38,305 nt of DNA. Source: a virus. The position numbers were made by a program, and so were the translations under genes. The notes beneath the pieces were generated by a model. The model was not told the DNA's origin and ran no database searches. It was given only the letters and a program-made list of their open reading frames with translations. Of this stretch, positions 6,297-13,494 are shown one piece after another (position 1 is the first letter of the stretch; every line of letters starts with the position of its first letter). Where the stretch lies: the IMG/VR virus record IMGVR_UViG_3300031857_000536, positions 1 through 38,305 of that record. One strand, written 5' to 3'.

Positions 6297-6386
6297 ATTA
6301 TCATAACTCGGTGTGATACACCGCCAAACTACCTCCTTAAACAACGTGGGAACTGCGGTTCTCCCAATGTGGCCGAAGTGATGATG
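6297..6386 (+). ncRNA. 90-nt structured element closed by a tRNA-like 7-bp stem
   Basis: ATTATCA (6297-6303) pairs with TGATGAT (6379-6385) and is followed by TA, as in a tRNA. Inside are the hairpin CGGTGT-GAT-ACACCG and a GGGAAC...GTTCTCCC stem. There is no T loop or anticodon arm. The 3' strand is preceded by CCGAAG, exactly as in the element at 5916-5992. Confidence 0.38.
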
Positions 6387-6395
6387 TTAAAATAG

Positions 6396-6469
6396 GCTTC
6401 CTACGCACGAATGGTGGTGCACCGGATTTGTAACCCGGAATAGAGTCAGTTCGATTCTGACAGGAAGCT
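6396..6469 (+). tRNA. tRNA-Thr (TGT)
   Basis: Acceptor GCTTCCT/AGGAAGC. The D stem is GCAC/GTGC. The loop TTTGTAA on CCGGA/CCCGG gives TGT, with an A-C mismatch at the base of the loop. T arm GTCAG-TTCGATT-CTGAC. Confidence 0.85.
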
Positions 6470-6695
6470 CGAGTCGTTTTTTGTGAGTTCAGTCTGTGAG
6501 TTCTGTTTTTCTGTTGTTAAGAAAAATCAGTGGGAAGTGGATAGTTTGTTAGAAGTTTCTTTGTCTTAAAAGAAAGGATGGTTCGGTTTAGGATGAGATT
6601 GACGATACTTATTAGGAAATCTCTCAAAAAAAAGGAAAAATTATAAAGACAAACTCAAGTCGAAGATGGTAAACGTAACCATCAGTTTTTCCGGT
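6470..6695 (+). other. 226-base stretch with no gene found
   Basis: No convincing ORF, tRNA or promoter. The only structure seen is a 6-bp hairpin GATGGT...ACCATC at about 6665-6683 followed by TTTTT, which could be a weak terminator. Confidence 0.4.
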
Positions 6696-6696
6696 A

Positions 6697-6772
6697 GGTC
6701 AGGTGGAAGAGTTGGTACTTCGTTCGGTGGGAAACTGCCGAAAGGTCACGGGTTCGAATCCCGTCCTGACTT
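6697..6772 (+). tRNA. tRNA-like gene with an enlarged anticodon loop
   Basis: Acceptor GGTCAGG/CCTGACT, D arm GAAG...CTTC and T arm ACGGG-TTCGAAT-CCCGT are all canonical. The anticodon stem TTCGG/CCGAA encloses a 10-nt loop TGGGAAACTG in place of 7 nt, so no anticodon can be assigned with U33 in place. The body is well conserved, so this is not simple decay. Confidence 0.7.
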
Positions 6773-6777
6773 CAAAT

Positions 6778-6850
6778 ATCCTCGTGGTGAAACGGTAAAC
6801 ACAACAAGTTTAAGCCTTGTAAGCTGCAGGTTCGACTCCTGTCGGGGATA
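6778..6850 (+). tRNA. tRNA-Leu (TAA) with a short variable loop
   Basis: Perfect acceptor ATCCTCG/CGGGGAT. The loop TTTAAGC on ACAAG/CTTGT gives TAA. T arm GCAGG-TTCGACT-CCTGT. The variable region is about 5 nt, again unusual for Leu. Confidence 0.86.
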
Positions 6851-6865
6851 CTAAATATTATCAAT

Positions 6866-6955
6866 ATGGGGAAAAAAATTATTAAGGTAATAAAGATAAT
6901 ACTACTAATAACAGTATTTTTTTTAACTTGGAGATTTAGACATCATTTTATCTAA
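6866..6955 (+). CDS. 29-aa single-span membrane peptide
   Basis: A short ORF starting MGKKIIKVIKIILLITVFFL then TWRFRHHFI, with one hydrophobic helix flanked by basic residues. It lies between tRNA-Leu and tRNA-Met. Size and layout fit a small phage membrane peptide (for example a holin-like or inhibitory peptide), but there is no direct evidence of function. Confidence 0.4.
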   Translation: MGKKIIKVIKIILLITVFFLTWRFRHHFI

Positions 6956-6967
6956 AAACCCATAAAA

Positions 6968-7043
6968 GTCCTATTAGCTCAGTCCGGTTAGTAGCAGTTC
7001 GCTCATAACGAAAAGGTCGCAGGTTCGAATCCTGCATAGGACA
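6968..7043 (+). tRNA. tRNA-Met (CAT)
   Basis: Perfect acceptor GTCCTAT/ATAGGAC. D arm GCTC...GAGC-like. The loop CTCATAA gives CAT. T arm GCAGG-TTCGAAT-CCTGC. It could be elongator Met or an Ile tRNA whose C34 is modified to lysidine; sequence alone does not decide. Confidence 0.85.
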
Positions 7044-7166
7044 CAGCGGATATTTTAGTGTAAGCAAGTACAATATCTATCGTTAGTCTCTTACAGGTGG
7101 TGAACGGTGGTCTGATTGTCATTAATCAGTGTAGGTACCCGGTAACCCTACATTTATCAGAATAGA
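7044..7166 (+). ncRNA. possible structured RNA after the last tRNA
   Basis: There is no ORF. Paired segments are visible: TGTAAG with CTTACA, GGTCTGAT with ATCAG...AGACC, CTGATT with AATCAG, and GTAGG with CCTAC. It runs straight into a terminator. It might be a tail of the tRNA transcript with a regulatory or stabilising fold. Confidence 0.35.
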
Positions 7167-7193
7167 CCTCCAAGGAAACTTGGGGGTTTTTTT
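7167..7193 (+). terminator. intrinsic terminator ending the tRNA array
   Basis: CCTCCAAG-GAAA-CTTGGGGG followed by seven T. Strong GC stem with a GNRA loop. Confidence 0.9.
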
Positions 7194-7228
7194 ATTAATA
7201 AAAGTTTACATATATGAATATGTTTTGA

Positions 7229-7236
7229 TATTTATA
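7229..7236 (+). promoter_or_regulatory. TATTTATA box, putative phage promoter
   Basis: The octamer TATTTATA ends 14 bases before the start codon at 7251. The same box precedes many genes here at a similar distance. Confidence 0.5.
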
Positions 7237-7250
7237 AATAAACGATAAAA

Positions 7251-8252
7251 ATGTCAAAAAAAATACTATTCATCACCTGTGACCGTGTAAAAATTGAGTA
7301 CGGTATAACTTCAGGTTTATATAATTCAGCAAAATTTGTTGTTGATTATTTATCAACATTTATGGATGCTAAATTAGTTTCCGTTACTGATGGAAATGGT
7401 GTTGATAAAGTAGTTACAGAGTTTGACCCGGATATTGTTGTATTAGAAGCATTATGGGTTTCTCCCTTAAAACTTAATGAATTGGTTAACATCCCAAGAC
7501 ATAAAAAAAGAAAATGGATAATTAGGATTCATTCTAAAGCACCATTCTTGGCAAATGAAGGTGTTGCTTTAAAATGGATATACGAATATGGGTTAATTGA
7601 TAATGTGTTAATTGCTCCAAACACAAAAGAATTAACCAAACAATTGAGTTTTGCATTACCATTAGGGGAATATATTTATTTACCTAATATCTATAAATTT
7701 GAAAAATTTAAAGATAAGTCACATTTAACTAAAAATGATAAGTTTATTGATATTGGATGTTTTGGGGCAATAAGACCTATGAAAAATACGTTTCATCAGG
7801 CTTTATCTTGTATTGAGTTTGCCGAGGTTAAAAATAAAATACTTAGATTTCACGTTAATACTTCAAGGATTGAACAATCCGGAGAAAATGTTGTTAAAAA
7901 TTTAAGAGCAATTTTTGATAATAATTGTCACGAATTAGTTGAACATAAATGGTACCACCATAAAGATTTTTTAAGTACAATATCAGAAATGGATATGGGA
8001 GTTCAGGTATCATTTACCGAATCTTTTAATATTGTAACCGCTGATTTTGTGGCGGCAAATGTGCCAATAATTGCGGGAGAAGATATTGGATGGATGCCAA
8101 AATTTTTAAAATGTCGTCCAACATCTCAAAAGGATTTAGTTAATCGTTTAAAATGGGTTTATAGAAATAGATGGTTATCAAAAATAACACAAAAAATATT
8201 TTTACATATTTACAATTATAAAGCCAAACTAGTTTGGAGAATAACAATTTAA
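7251..8252 (+). CDS. GT-B type glycosyltransferase (family 4-like)
   Basis: A 333-residue protein with a two-domain GT-B layout. The N-terminal Rossmann half starts KKILFITCDRVKIEYGITSG, and the C-terminal half has GCFGAIRPMKN (as in the second domain of family 4 enzymes) and an FTESFNIVTADFVAANVPII segment that matches the donor-binding E-x7-E region (the E of ESFN). It would transfer a sugar from a nucleotide-sugar donor, perhaps to phage DNA bases, virion proteins or host surface glycans. Transcribed from a TATTTATA box directly after the tRNA terminator. The family call is good; the substrate is unknown. Confidence 0.78.
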   Translation: MSKKILFITCDRVKIEYGITSGLYNSAKFVVDYLSTFMDAKLVSVTDGNGVDKVVTEFDPDIVVLEALWVSPLKLNELVNIPRHKKRKWIIRIHSKAPFLANEGVALKWIYEYGLIDNVLIAPNTKELTKQLSFALPLGEYIYLPNIYKFEKFKDKSHLTKNDKFIDIGCFGAIRPMKNTFHQALSCIEFAEVKNKILRFHVNTSRIEQSGENVVKNLRAIFDNNCHELVEHKWYHHKDFLSTISEMDMGVQVSFTESFNIVTADFVAANVPIIAGEDIGWMPKFLKCRPTSQKDLVNRLKWVYRNRWLSKITQKIFLHIYNYKAKLVWRITI

Positions 8253-8265
8253 AAAAAATAAAATT

Positions 8266-8433
8266 ATGGGATTTTTTTCAAAATTATTAAAAAACACAAA
8301 AATTGGCAAATTTCTAAAAGGAGTTGGTATTACTATTGGTGATGAAAAATGTGAAGAAAAACGTAAGCTAAAGAAAAAAAAGCGTAATTGTGATTTTTCA
8401 GATAATCACGATGATGATAATTGGACTTACTAA
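8266..8433 (+). CDS. small hypothetical protein (55 aa)
   Basis: A 55-residue protein beginning MGFFSKLLKNTKIGKFLKGV, with a hydrophobic/basic helix, a very basic middle (KRKLKKKKR) and an acidic end (DNHDDDNWTY). It follows the glycosyltransferase by 13 bases and likely shares its transcript. The amphipathic N-terminus may associate with membrane. Not recognised as any family. Confidence 0.55.
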   Translation: MGFFSKLLKNTKIGKFLKGVGITIGDEKCEEKRKLKKKKRNCDFSDNHDDDNWTY

Positions 8434-8579
8434 TTTTTAATTTACAATAAAATAAATTACCCTTATATTTATTTATGAAACCTTGTTGCTGAGGTTCTCG
8501 TGTCCACAGAGGCATTTGAGTTGGAATTGATACCAACGAAGAGAAGTTCAATAAACATAAAAAATAAAATAAGGAAATT
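8434..8579 (+). other. intergenic leader, no gene seen
   Basis: Holds TATATTTATTTATG-like AT-rich promoter sequence near 8462-8477 and a short reading frame at 8475 that is broken by two TGA codons. Probably the leader of the gene at 8580. Confidence 0.35.
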
Positions 8580-9449
8580 ATGTATTACCAAACAAAAACA
8601 GGTACGCCTTGCGCGTACATCACAAAAGACAGAAAACGTCTTAAACAATTTGGACAAACTGTCTATCTAAACAATGGGGATGAATTCGAACTAGAATTAT
8701 TTAACCCATCAACTACCACAGTATTAGCGAAAATTAAACTTGACGGAAGTTATATTTCCGGAGGAGGTATTGTTCTTAAACCGGGACAACGAGTATTTCT
8801 TGAGAGATATCTTGATGACCCACGTAAATTTAAGTTTGAAACTTATGAGGTTGACGGAACATCAAATGAGGTGTTGGACGCCATCGCCGGAAATGGTGAT
8901 GTTGTTATTGACTTCTTTGATGAGTATAAACAACCGGTATTGAATAACCCAATTACTTTTGTTGGTGGTTCTTATTTTAATGGAAACACTTACACACCAC
9001 CTACATATGTTGATAATCCTTATACTGTAAATGGGGGTGTATCAACATTCACAACAACAAATGTAAATTATTCATCAACTAATACGGGTGGTATTAATTT
9101 TAATACCGCATCAAGTAATACTTTTGCAAACCCAAACTTACGAAGTGAGACTTCAAGATTATTAAAAAAATCTAAACCTAATTCTCGTAGTGAGGTTACT
9201 ATGGATATGTTATCTATGGACTCAATCGAAACCGGTAGAGTTGAAAAAGGTGGTTCATCTGACCAATCATTTAAAACTGTAGATAAAACTTTTAATCATC
9301 ACACTTGTTCAACATCTATATGGAAAATTCTTCCTATGTCACAAAAGGTATATGATAAACAAGAATTAAAAGTGTATTGTACTAACTGCGGAAAGAAAAG
9401 AAAAAAAGATTCCGATAAATTTTGTTCTTCTTGTGGGAACAAATTCTAA
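8580..9449 (+). CDS. phage protein with C-terminal zinc ribbon
   Basis: A 289-residue protein. The N-terminal ~125 residues look like a beta-rich domain (NGDEFELELFNPSTTTVLAK, LKPGQRVFLERYLDD) of a kind I would expect in a virion or capsid-decorating protein. The middle is Ser/Thr/Asn-rich linker, and the C-terminus is a zinc ribbon with CTNCGKK and CSSCGNKF knuckles. A beta sandwich joined to a zinc ribbon suggests a structural or assembly protein. Ends at a bidirectional terminator shared with the minus-strand fibre gene. Function is inferred from domain layout only. Confidence 0.65.
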   Translation: MYYQTKTGTPCAYITKDRKRLKQFGQTVYLNNGDEFELELFNPSTTTVLAKIKLDGSYISGGGIVLKPGQRVFLERYLDDPRKFKFETYEVDGTSNEVLDAIAGNGDVVIDFFDEYKQPVLNNPITFVGGSYFNGNTYTPPTYVDNPYTVNGGVSTFTTTNVNYSSTNTGGINFNTASSNTFANPNLRSETSRLLKKSKPNSRSEVTMDMLSMDSIETGRVEKGGSSDQSFKTVDKTFNHHTCSTSIWKILPMSQKVYDKQELKVYCTNCGKKRKKDSDKFCSSCGNKF

Positions 9450-9474
9450 AAAATAAACAATAACAAGGTTTCAT

Positions 9475-9505
9475 AAAAAAACCCCTTCTTTCAGAGGGGG
9501 TTTTT
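9475..9505. terminator. bidirectional terminator between convergent genes
   Basis: CCCCTTCT-TTC-AGAGGGGG flanked by A and T tracts, so it works on both strands. It separates the zinc-ribbon gene (+) and the Pro-Thr repeat gene (-). Confidence 0.88.
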
Positions 9506-9520
9506 AATTTTATATTAATT

Positions 9521-10930
9521 TTATGATGTTGGAGTTGGAGTTGGTGTTGGTGTGGTTGTTGGTGTTGGAGTGATACATCCATTAGGGTCTGATGAGATAA
9601 TTAAACCTGAACCACCACTTACTAAGAACCAAGCGGTACCATTAGAGTAATAACCGTCAGGTACTGCATCTGTTAATGGAATACCTGGTGTTTCATATAA
9701 TGATTCACCTACATTAGGACCAATACCACCTGAAACAGTTCCGTATATTGTTGTCGGAGATGCACCGTATGCAATACAAGCCTCATTTGGTGTGGCACCT
9801 GTACCTAAACTATATGTGTAGTATGCAAAAGTTGGTGTAGGTGTATTAGTTGGGGTTGTTGTTGGTGTATTAGTTGGTGTTTCTGTTATTGTAGGTGTTG
9901 GAGTATTTGTTGGTGTTTCAGTTACTGTTGGTGTCACAGTTGGTGTAGGTGTATTAGTTGGTGTCTCCGTAGGAGTATTTGTTGGTGTCTCAGTTACTGT
10001 AGGTGTAACTGTAGGTGTAGGAGTTTCCGTTGGTGTCACAGTTGGTGTCACAGTTGGTGTAGGAGTATTTGTTGGTGTCTCAGTTACTGTTGGTGTCACA
10101 GTTGGTGTAGGAGTTTCCGTAGGAGTATTTGTTGGTGTCTCAGTTACTGTTGGTGTAACTGTAGGTGTAGGAGTTTCCGTTGGTGTTGGAGTATTTGTCG
10201 GAGTTTCAGTTATTGTAGGAGTTGGGGTTGGAGTAATTGTTGGACATAATGAGAAACCGTTTACTTCACCACCGGATAATAACTCAACAACTATCTGAGA
10301 GTAGTTATAATATCCTGTCAATATACCTACACTATTACCTACCATTGTATCATAAAATATGGTATTTTCATCAAACAATAAATTTTCACCATAAATGATA
10401 AATGATGGTTGGTTAACTTGGTTACACGCGTCATCTGATGTGGTCCCCGAATAAACCATAAATGCAAATCTATTACGTGTTGGTGTTATCGTAGGTGTCG
10501 GTGTGTTAGTAGGTGTTTCTGTAATAGTAGGTGTCGGTGTATTAGTCGGTGTTTCAGTTATTGTTGGTGTAACTGTAGATGTCGGTGTATTAGTAGGTGT
10601 TTCTGTAATGGTTGGCGTTACAGTATTTGTTGGTGTCGGTGTATTAGTAGGTGTTACGGTATTTGTTGGGGTAGGTGTAGGTGTTTCTGTAATAGTTGGC
10701 GTAGATGTAGGGGTAGGTGTTATACCACAAATATCCGTAGGTAATTGTGTAATTTTTATATTAGTTAATCGTCCCGTATAACTTAAAGTTCCGGGTGTAG
10801 ACCAAATATGTTTTGTTTGACCTGGTAACAAAGAGGACTGATATATCCACATACCATCACTTGAATTTTGATATGTTAGTAAAATAATTACAGACCCTAT
10901 ATTTGTAACTTCAAATTTAGCTATACTCAT
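9521..10930 (-). CDS. Pro-Thr repeat fibre-like protein with adhesin-type domains
   Basis: A 469-residue modular protein: an N-terminal beta domain (about residues 1-70), then long runs of TPTPT, TPTNTP and TETPT repeats separating two compact domains (about 150-230 and 370-450), ending again in Pro-Thr repeats. The two domains share a pattern with AC...IYG...LY or FYDT...GYY...V.GG...C, also found in the gene at 34631. Such stiff extended linkers carrying small domains suggest a virion surface fibre or host-binding appendage. On the minus strand, with a TATTTATA box 14 bases upstream of its ATG. The long ORF on the opposite strand here is a shadow of the repeats. Confidence 0.75.
   Translation of the reverse strand: MSIAKFEVTNIGSVIILLTYQNSSDGMWIYQSSLLPGQTKHIWSTPGTLSYTGRLTNIKITQLPTDICGITPTPTSTPTITETPTPTPTNTVTPTNTPTPTNTVTPTITETPTNTPTSTVTPTITETPTNTPTPTITETPTNTPTPTITPTRNRFAFMVYSGTTSDDACNQVNQPSFIIYGENLLFDENTIFYDTMVGNSVGILTGYYNYSQIVVELLSGGEVNGFSLCPTITPTPTPTITETPTNTPTPTETPTPTVTPTVTETPTNTPTETPTPTVTPTVTETPTNTPTPTVTPTVTPTETPTPTVTPTVTETPTNTPTETPTNTPTPTVTPTVTETPTNTPTPTITETPTNTPTTTPTNTPTPTFAYYTYSLGTGATPNEACIAYGASPTTIYGTVSGGIGPNVGESLYETPGIPLTDAVPDGYYSNGTAWFLVSGGSGLIISSDPNGCITPTPTTTPTPTPTPTS
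9841..10712 (-). repeat. degenerate Pro-Thr coding repeats
   Basis: Imperfect 6- to 24-base units coding [13 protein letters not shown] and VTPTVTETP, interrupted by one unique domain at about 10241-10470. Synonymous codons vary between units, so the protein pattern is more conserved than the DNA. Confidence 0.85.
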
Positions 10931-10944
10931 AATGTTTTTTTATA

Positions 10945-10952
10945 TATAAATA
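10945..10952 (-). promoter_or_regulatory. TATTTATA box (minus strand)
   Basis: Reads TATTTATA on the minus strand, 14 bases before the fibre gene start codon. Confidence 0.5.
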
Positions 10953-10995
10953 TTTGTTTTTTTTAAATAAACGTTCTTTATAATAAAATTTTATT

Positions 10996-11003
10996 TATCT
11001 TTG
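10996..11003 (+). promoter_or_regulatory. TATCTTTG promoter box of the RNA-repair operon
   Basis: A perfect TATCTTTG 16 bases before the ATG at 11020. A clear TTTG at -33 is not seen. Confidence 0.65.
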
Positions 11004-11019
11004 TAAAAAAATATAAATT

Positions 11020-11469
11020 ATGGAAAGAATTTATTTAGATGATGTAAGAACTCCCACCGGAGATAACTGGATTGTTGTGAGAAATTACGATGAATTTGTT
11101 AATAAAGTTAATGAGATTGGTTTAGAAAATATAGATATAATATCTTTAGACCACGATTTAGGTGACACTGCTATGAAGGAGTATTTCAATAATGTTTCTC
11201 CAAACTATACTTTAGATTATAACAATATTGATGAGAAAACCGGATATGATGCTGCCAAATTCTTGGTATCATTATTTCACAATACTAACGAAGCTCGTTT
11301 CAATATGAGTAGAAGTGAAAGAAAAAGAGACAAGTTTGTTTTTCCAATTGTGTATGTTCATTCTGCAAACCCAATCGGGAGTGCGAACATTATGGGATAT
11401 TTGAACAATTTTTATATGAACGAGGGTCAAGCGCAAACTTGCGTGAGAGTCCAAATACCACACGTATAA
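11020..11469 (+). CDS. cyclic-phosphate-processing receiver-like domain protein
   Basis: A 149-residue protein matching the receiver-like domain often encoded with RNA-end processing enzymes (called cyclic-phosphate processing receiver). It has YLDDVRTP at residues 5-12, SLDHDLG at 42-48, TGYDAAKFL near 74-82 and VHSANPIG at 113-120. In that family the acidic and His positions are proposed to act on 2',3'-cyclic phosphate RNA ends or related nucleotides. First gene of the operon that ends with RNA ligase, which fits such a role. Stop and next start overlap by one base (TAATG). Family recognition is good; activity is by analogy. Confidence 0.75.
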   Translation: MERIYLDDVRTPTGDNWIVVRNYDEFVNKVNEIGLENIDIISLDHDLGDTAMKEYFNNVSPNYTLDYNNIDEKTGYDAAKFLVSLFHNTNEARFNMSRSERKRDKFVFPIVYVHSANPIGSANIMGYLNNFYMNEGQAQTCVRVQIPHV

Positions 11470-11966
11470 TGAATATATTTTTTTTGGATGAGAATCCCAC
11501 ATTATCGGCACAATACCACGTAGATAAGCACGTAGTGAAAATGATATTGGAAACTGCTCAGTTATTATGTTCGGTCCATCACGTAACCGACCAAGTTACC
11601 GACCAAGTACCGTACAAGTTGTCACATAAGAATCACCCTTGTGCGGTATGGGCTCGTCAGAGTTTATCAAATTATTTGTACTTGTGTGAGTTGGGATTGG
11701 AGTTAGGAAAAGAATATACCCACAGGTACGGTAAAAGACACAAATCAATAGATGTAATTAATTGGTGTATAGTTAATAAACCAAACATCCCGGACATTGG
11801 TTTTACTACTCCGGCTATGGCGATGCCGGATGAGTTTAAGACAGATTCTGTTGTGGAATCTTACAGAAATTATTATATGGGAGCTAAAATTAGTTTGGCA
11901 TCTTGGAAAAACAGAGAAAAACCTTTTTGGTTTGGAAAAAAAGAATTAGATTTGCAATATGATTAA
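11469..11966 (+). CDS. conserved phage-type protein of unknown function
   Basis: A 165-residue protein starting MNIFFLDENPTLSAQYHVDK. The motif YHVDKHVVKMILETAQLL, a following NHPC...WAR segment and EYTHRYGKRHKS are the kind of His- and Lys-rich conserved blocks seen in a family common in large phages; I cannot name a proven function. The start at 11469 is preferred because it overlaps the upstream stop in TAATG. Its position inside the RNA-repair operon and its conserved His/Asp/Lys residues suggest an enzyme acting on nucleotides or nucleic acid. Confidence 0.65.
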   Translation: MNIFFLDENPTLSAQYHVDKHVVKMILETAQLLCSVHHVTDQVTDQVPYKLSHKNHPCAVWARQSLSNYLYLCELGLELGKEYTHRYGKRHKSIDVINWCIVNKPNIPDIGFTTPAMAMPDEFKTDSVVESYRNYYMGAKISLASWKNREKPFWFGKKELDLQYD

Positions 11967-12621
11967 AATAGAAAAAGATAGAAAAGTTTTTGTTACGTCC
12001 GATACACACTACGGACACAAAAACATATGTAGAGGAGTGACCGCTTGGAGATTACCGGATGGTAGTATTCCAATAGACCAAACGAGAGATTTTGATACGA
12101 TTGAACAAATGAATGAATCAATCATAAGTGGAATAAATAGTGTTGTTGGTGAAGATGATGTGTTAATTCATCTCGGAGATTGGAGCTTTGGTGGATACGA
12201 TAACATCCAAAAGTTCAGAGATAGAATTGTTTGTAAAGAGATTCACCTTATATTAGGAAATCACGACCACCACATTCAAAACAACAGAGGTGAATGTCAA
12301 GAACTATTTGCAAGTGTTAATCGTTCAACGACGATGAGTTACAAATTCAAAACATTTGAATTGTTTCACTATCCGATAGCATCTTGGGAAAATTTAAACA
12401 GAGGTGTTATTCACCTTCACGGACACGTGCACCTCCCGACAAATCTAAGATTTGGTAAGGGTAAAAAAATGGATGTTGGTATGGATGGTCACCCAACGTT
12501 TGGTGTTTATGATATGGACGATATCATAAGAATGATGGATAAACGTGATATTGTGTCAGATATGTTATTTGACCACCACACGGATGAGATAGAAACTGAA
12601 GATGGAAAAAAACGTAAATAA
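11959..12621 (+). CDS. calcineurin-like metallophosphoesterase
   Basis: A 220-residue metallophosphoesterase with all signature blocks: SDTHYGH (14-20), GDWSFG (73-78), GNHDHH (100-105), a later His in FHYPIASWE and HGHVH (154-158). These bind two metals and hydrolyse phosphomono- or diesters. Its gene overlaps the previous one by 8 bases in an operon with an RNA ligase and a kinase, so a role in trimming or healing RNA 2',3'-cyclic or terminal phosphates is likely, though a nucleotide phosphodiesterase is equally possible from sequence alone. Confidence 0.85.
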   Translation: MIKIEKDRKVFVTSDTHYGHKNICRGVTAWRLPDGSIPIDQTRDFDTIEQMNESIISGINSVVGEDDVLIHLGDWSFGGYDNIQKFRDRIVCKEIHLILGNHDHHIQNNRGECQELFASVNRSTTMSYKFKTFELFHYPIASWENLNRGVIHLHGHVHLPTNLRFGKGKKMDVGMDGHPTFGVYDMDDIIRMMDKRDIVSDMLFDHHTDEIETEDGKKRK

Positions 12622-12622
12622 T

Positions 12623-12898
12623 ATGGAAAACGAAAGAGAAATTGTTATCTGTGCTTGTCATAGTACGGAACATCAAATGGTGATATCCTATACTGAGGAT
12701 GTTATCGATGGTGAGAAATATCCGGAAGTATATCTTCACATACATTTAACTAAAAAACCATTTTGGTTGAGAGTTAGATATGGAATTAAATACATCTTTG
12801 GTTATCAATGTCGATATGGTGCATTCGATGAAATGATTATTGATAAAAAAGATGTGGATAAGTTTAAGAGAGTTGTTGAACATTTAGAAAGTTTATAA
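12623..12898 (+). CDS. hypothetical protein (91 aa) in the RNA-repair operon
   Basis: A small protein starting MENEREIVICACHSTEHQMV and ending in a helix (KDVDKFKRVVEHLESL). CACHSTEHQ looks like a metal or turn motif, but no family is assigned. The ATG at 12623 is chosen because it follows the upstream stop immediately; an in-frame ATG at 12602 would add seven residues and overlap the phosphoesterase gene. It shares an ATG-TAA junction with the next gene. Probably a virion-independent accessory protein; function unknown. Confidence 0.6.
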   Translation: MENEREIVICACHSTEHQMVISYTEDVIDGEKYPEVYLHIHLTKKPFWLRVRYGIKYIFGYQCRYGAFDEMIIDKKDVDKFKRVVEHLESL

Positions 12899-13104
12899 TG
12901 AAAGAGTTAATATTAATTTTAATTGTGTTTATTCTAACGTCTTGTAGTGTTGAACAAAGAATCTATAAACATTCATATACTAATGAATCGTATTATACTG
13001 CCAAGATGAGATATCAAGTTTATAAAACCATATTTGGTAAAAGGTATATAATCGTATTAAACGAAAAACAAACAAAATTTAAACGACAATACATAAAGCG
13101 ATGA
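12898..13104 (+). CDS. small lipoprotein
   Basis: A 68-residue protein with a lipoprotein signal: a hydrophobic stretch followed by the lipobox LTSC with Cys16. The mature part is short and very basic (Lys, Arg and Tyr rich). It overlaps the upstream gene by one base and the kinase gene by four (ATGA). Phage-encoded small lipoproteins are often superinfection exclusion or lysis-control factors, but here it sits inside an RNA-repair operon, so co-expression may be only a matter of timing. Confidence 0.65.
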   Translation: MKELILILIVFILTSCSVEQRIYKHSYTNESYYTAKMRYQVYKTIFGKRYIIVLNEKQTKFKRQYIKR

Positions 13105-13484
13105 AAGAATTATTTTTATTAAGAGGATTACCGGGAAGTGGTAAAACAACGTTGGCGGAATCATTAGGGGGGTCACATATGGAAGCGGATAAATACTTTA
13201 CCTATGATGGTAAGTACGAATTTGACGTTACTAAATTAAAAGACGCACACGATTGGTGTCAAAACGCTGTAAGGGTTTTTATGGAAAATAAAAGCAAAAG
13301 AGTTGTGGTATCAAACACATTTACTCAAGAGTGGGAAATGTTACCATATTATGACTTAGCAGAAAAACACGGATATAAAGTTTATTCTTTGATTGTTGAG
13401 AACAGACACGGAGGTGTTAATGAACACGGGGTTCCGGAAGATAAATTAAAATTAATGAAAAAACGTTTCGAGATGAAACTTTAA
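13101..13484 (+). CDS. P-loop kinase (polynucleotide-kinase-like)
   Basis: A 127-residue P-loop phosphotransferase. Walker A GLPGSGKT is at residues 9-16, followed by an EADKYF segment typical of the 5'-kinase half of T4 Pnkp and related AAA_33 proteins, and GVPEDKLKLMKKRFE near the end, also typical. It lacks the phosphatase half of T4 Pnkp; the separate phosphoesterase at 11959 may supply that activity. The gene begins within the lipoprotein stop (ATGA) and ends 10 bases before RNA ligase. Likely role: phosphorylating 5'-OH RNA ends before ligation; an unrelated small-molecule kinase is the alternative. Confidence 0.78.
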   Translation: MKELFLLRGLPGSGKTTLAESLGGSHMEADKYFTYDGKYEFDVTKLKDAHDWCQNAVRVFMENKSKRVVVSNTFTQEWEMLPYYDLAEKHGYKVYSLIVENRHGGVNEHGVPEDKLKLMKKRFEMKL

Positions 13485-13494
13485 CTAAAAAATT

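Noticed and set aside
6666-6854. 62-residue ORF.
   Set aside because: It runs through two tRNA genes (6697-6772 and 6778-6850) and has no protein-like composition.
8475-8567. Reading frame MKPCC... that would be 30 residues long if two TGA codons were read as amino acids, suggesting stop recoding.
   Set aside because: TGA is a normal stop in at least four genes here (13104, 21549, 29328, 37688), and the phage tRNA-Trp has anticodon CCA, so there is no sign of TGA recoding. Likely chance in a leader.
9841-10712. Regular short repeats that could suggest a CRISPR array.
   Set aside because: Units are short, degenerate, keep one reading frame coding Pro-Thr, and have no unique spacers of constant length.
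10503-10781. Plus-strand Val-Gly repeat ORF, and the similar minus-strand frame at 35152-35445.
   Set aside because: Both are the reverse complement of Pro-Thr coding repeats and carry no independent signals.
11439-11468. Extended start of the gene at 11469 giving ten more residues.
   Set aside because: It would need a TTG start deep in the upstream gene; the TAATG overlap start fits operon habits better.
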